Below, piece by piece: positions 4,328 to 5,314 of a DNA stretch of 5,314 nt. Origin of the DNA: Campylobacteraceae bacterium (lineage in GTDB: Bacteria; Campylobacterota; Campylobacteria; Campylobacterales; JALSKU01); the NCBI GenBank assembly GCA_015488975.1, contig WFMT01000049.1, positions 1 to 5,314 of the forward strand, written 5' to 3'. The number at the start of each line of letters is the position of its first letter. The stretch's first letter is position 1. Below the pieces are notes generated by a model. That model was not told the DNA's origin. It saw only the letters and a list, made by a program, of their open reading frames with translations, and did not search any database. A program made the translations under genes and the position numbers.

Positions 4328-5314
4328 ATGCCAAAACAAAGCAATAGACAATTTTTTTTTATAAAAGTAGCTATTTGTCTATTGGTTATTTCTAATATAT
4401 CCTTTTCAAAAGAGATAACTTACAAGTTTTTGCAATCAAAGCCAAAAAGTATATATAAAGATTATTATATATGGAGATATTTGGATCAAAACATAAGCTC
4501 AAACAATGCATTTTCTCTAATAAGCGAAGTAAAAAGTATGAATAAAAAACTTTTTATAAGATTTGCAAGGAAAATAAATAAAAAAGTTTATAAAAAAGTT
4601 CTAAAATGCTATATGCTAAAACCAAATGAGTTTTTAAAAGAGGATGCTGATTGTATTAAGATAGGTTTTAGTATATACGATGGAACAAAACTACCGAAAG
4701 AAAAATTGGAGATCATAGAACATAAAATAAAAGACAAATACAAAAAATTGGATAACTCTTTAAAAATTTTATCAAGTAACACGCCCTTTAAAATGTTGCT
4801 AAAAGCAAAAAAAGATATTTTTTTTAATGTTTTCAATAATGTAGGCTCGAAATATCGTCAAAAATGGCTAAACAAGATAATAAAACATAATAAAATATTG
4901 TTATATTCAAAAAATCGAAAATTTAATAAAACCATTAAGTTAATAGTTACAAATTTAAAACTAAAAAATCTGCAAAAATCATTACTTGATATAAATGGTT
5001 CAAATCTGAGTGCTCAAAGCAATTTTTTTCTTGCTATGAATTCACTAAAATTCAATGAAAACAAAAAAGCTTTACAATATTTGGATATTGCAAATAAAAA
5101 ATATTATTTCAGATTTGATAAAGATAAGGTACTTTTTTGGAAATATCTAATTTCTAATAATTTAGAATTTTTGTATGCTCTTTCAAAAAGTTTCGATATA
5201 AACATTTATTCTTTATATGCTCTGCATAAACTTGGAGTTCAACCAAAAAATATAGTAAACAATTTAACTTGTGTAAATACAAAACCTAAATTAAACATAG
5301 AAAATCCCTTTAAA
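4328..5314 (+). CDS. slt: Soluble lytic murein transglycosylase, N-terminal part, cut by window end
   Basis: The frame is open from the ATG at 4328 to the window end, 329 codons. It starts with a Sec signal peptide: basic residues up to Lys13, a hydrophobic core to about residue 24, and a likely cleavage site SFS-KE after residue 27. The remainder is Lys-rich and alpha-helical, as in the superhelical U-domain of Slt-type enzymes. The stretch at about 270-303 (FWKYLISNN, then NIYSLYALHKLG) and the final NIENPFK resemble the region just before the catalytic domain in Campylobacterota Slt. The catalytic Glu-Ser motif would lie beyond 5314, so the enzyme assignment rests on the N-terminal part and on the yggT context. 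The enzyme cleaves peptidoglycan glycan strands in the periplasm. Cys94 and Cys109 could form a disulphide. There is no good Shine-Dalgarno; translation is probably coupled to yggT. A run of nine T (4352-4360) lies in the signal-peptide region. Confidence 0.82.
   Translation, partial: MPKQSNRQFFFIKVAICLLVISNISFSKEITYKFLQSKPKSIYKDYYIWRYLDQNISSNNAFSLISEVKSMNKKLFIRFARKINKKVYKKVLKCYMLKPNEFLKEDADCIKIGFSIYDGTKLPKEKLEIIEHKIKDKYKKLDNSLKILSSNTPFKMLLKAKKDIFFNVFNNVGSKYRQKWLNKIIKHNKILLYSKNRKFNKTIKLIVTNLKLKNLQKSLLDINGSNLSAQSNFFLAMNSLKFNENKKALQYLDIANKKYYFRFDKDKVLFWKYLISNNLEFLYALSKSFDINIYSLYALHKLGVQPKNIVNNLTCVNTKPKLNIENPFK

Noticed and set aside
4609..4836. Minus-strand open frame of 75 codons
   Set aside because: It is antisense to slt, which is open over its whole length with a signal peptide and family-like sequence.

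Overview
The window looks like an AT-rich chromosomal segment from a denitrifying member of the Campylobacterota (Sulfurimonas/Sulfurovum/Arcobacter-like). This rests on the low GC, the typical Campylobacterota look of the proteins (a NorCB pair beside cysteine-poor Crp/Fnr regulators) and the yggT-slt gene pair, which I recall from Campylobacter. The genus is an inference; no search was possible.

Left part (1-2011, minus strand): a nitric oxide reductase operon, read right to left. It holds a 108-residue three-helix membrane protein of unknown function, then norC (membrane-anchored cytochrome c subunit), then norB (catalytic haem/non-haem iron subunit, cut by the left edge). Gaps are tiny: 13 bp, then a 17-bp overlap. 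Upstream lies a perfect FNR/DNR-type box, TTGAT-TTAA-ATCAA. A -10-like hexamer places the box at -41.5, the classical activator position.

Middle part (2257-3754): a small two-helix membrane protein gene on the plus strand (GTG start), convergent with two adjacent paralogous Crp/Fnr-family regulators on the minus strand, 3 bp apart. Both regulators carry a PETLSR recognition helix, which fits a TTGAT half-site. Both lack an FNR-type N-terminal cysteine cluster and the cAMP-binding Arg-Ser pair. They are good candidates for the factors that read the box in front of the nor operon, probably in response to NO or low oxygen.

Intergenic 3755-4054: it holds a promoter for the regulators, a 14-bp perfect palindrome, and a 118-bp element closed by 14-bp inverted ends and containing three further hairpins. 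This is the least explained signal in the window: either an undescribed structured RNA or leader of yggT, or a small MITE-like mobile element.

Right part (4055-5314, plus strand): yggT (one-domain YGGT membrane protein), followed with no spacing by the 5' part of a soluble lytic murein transglycosylase gene (slt), with a signal peptide and the alpha-helical U-type domain. The catalytic domain lies beyond the window.
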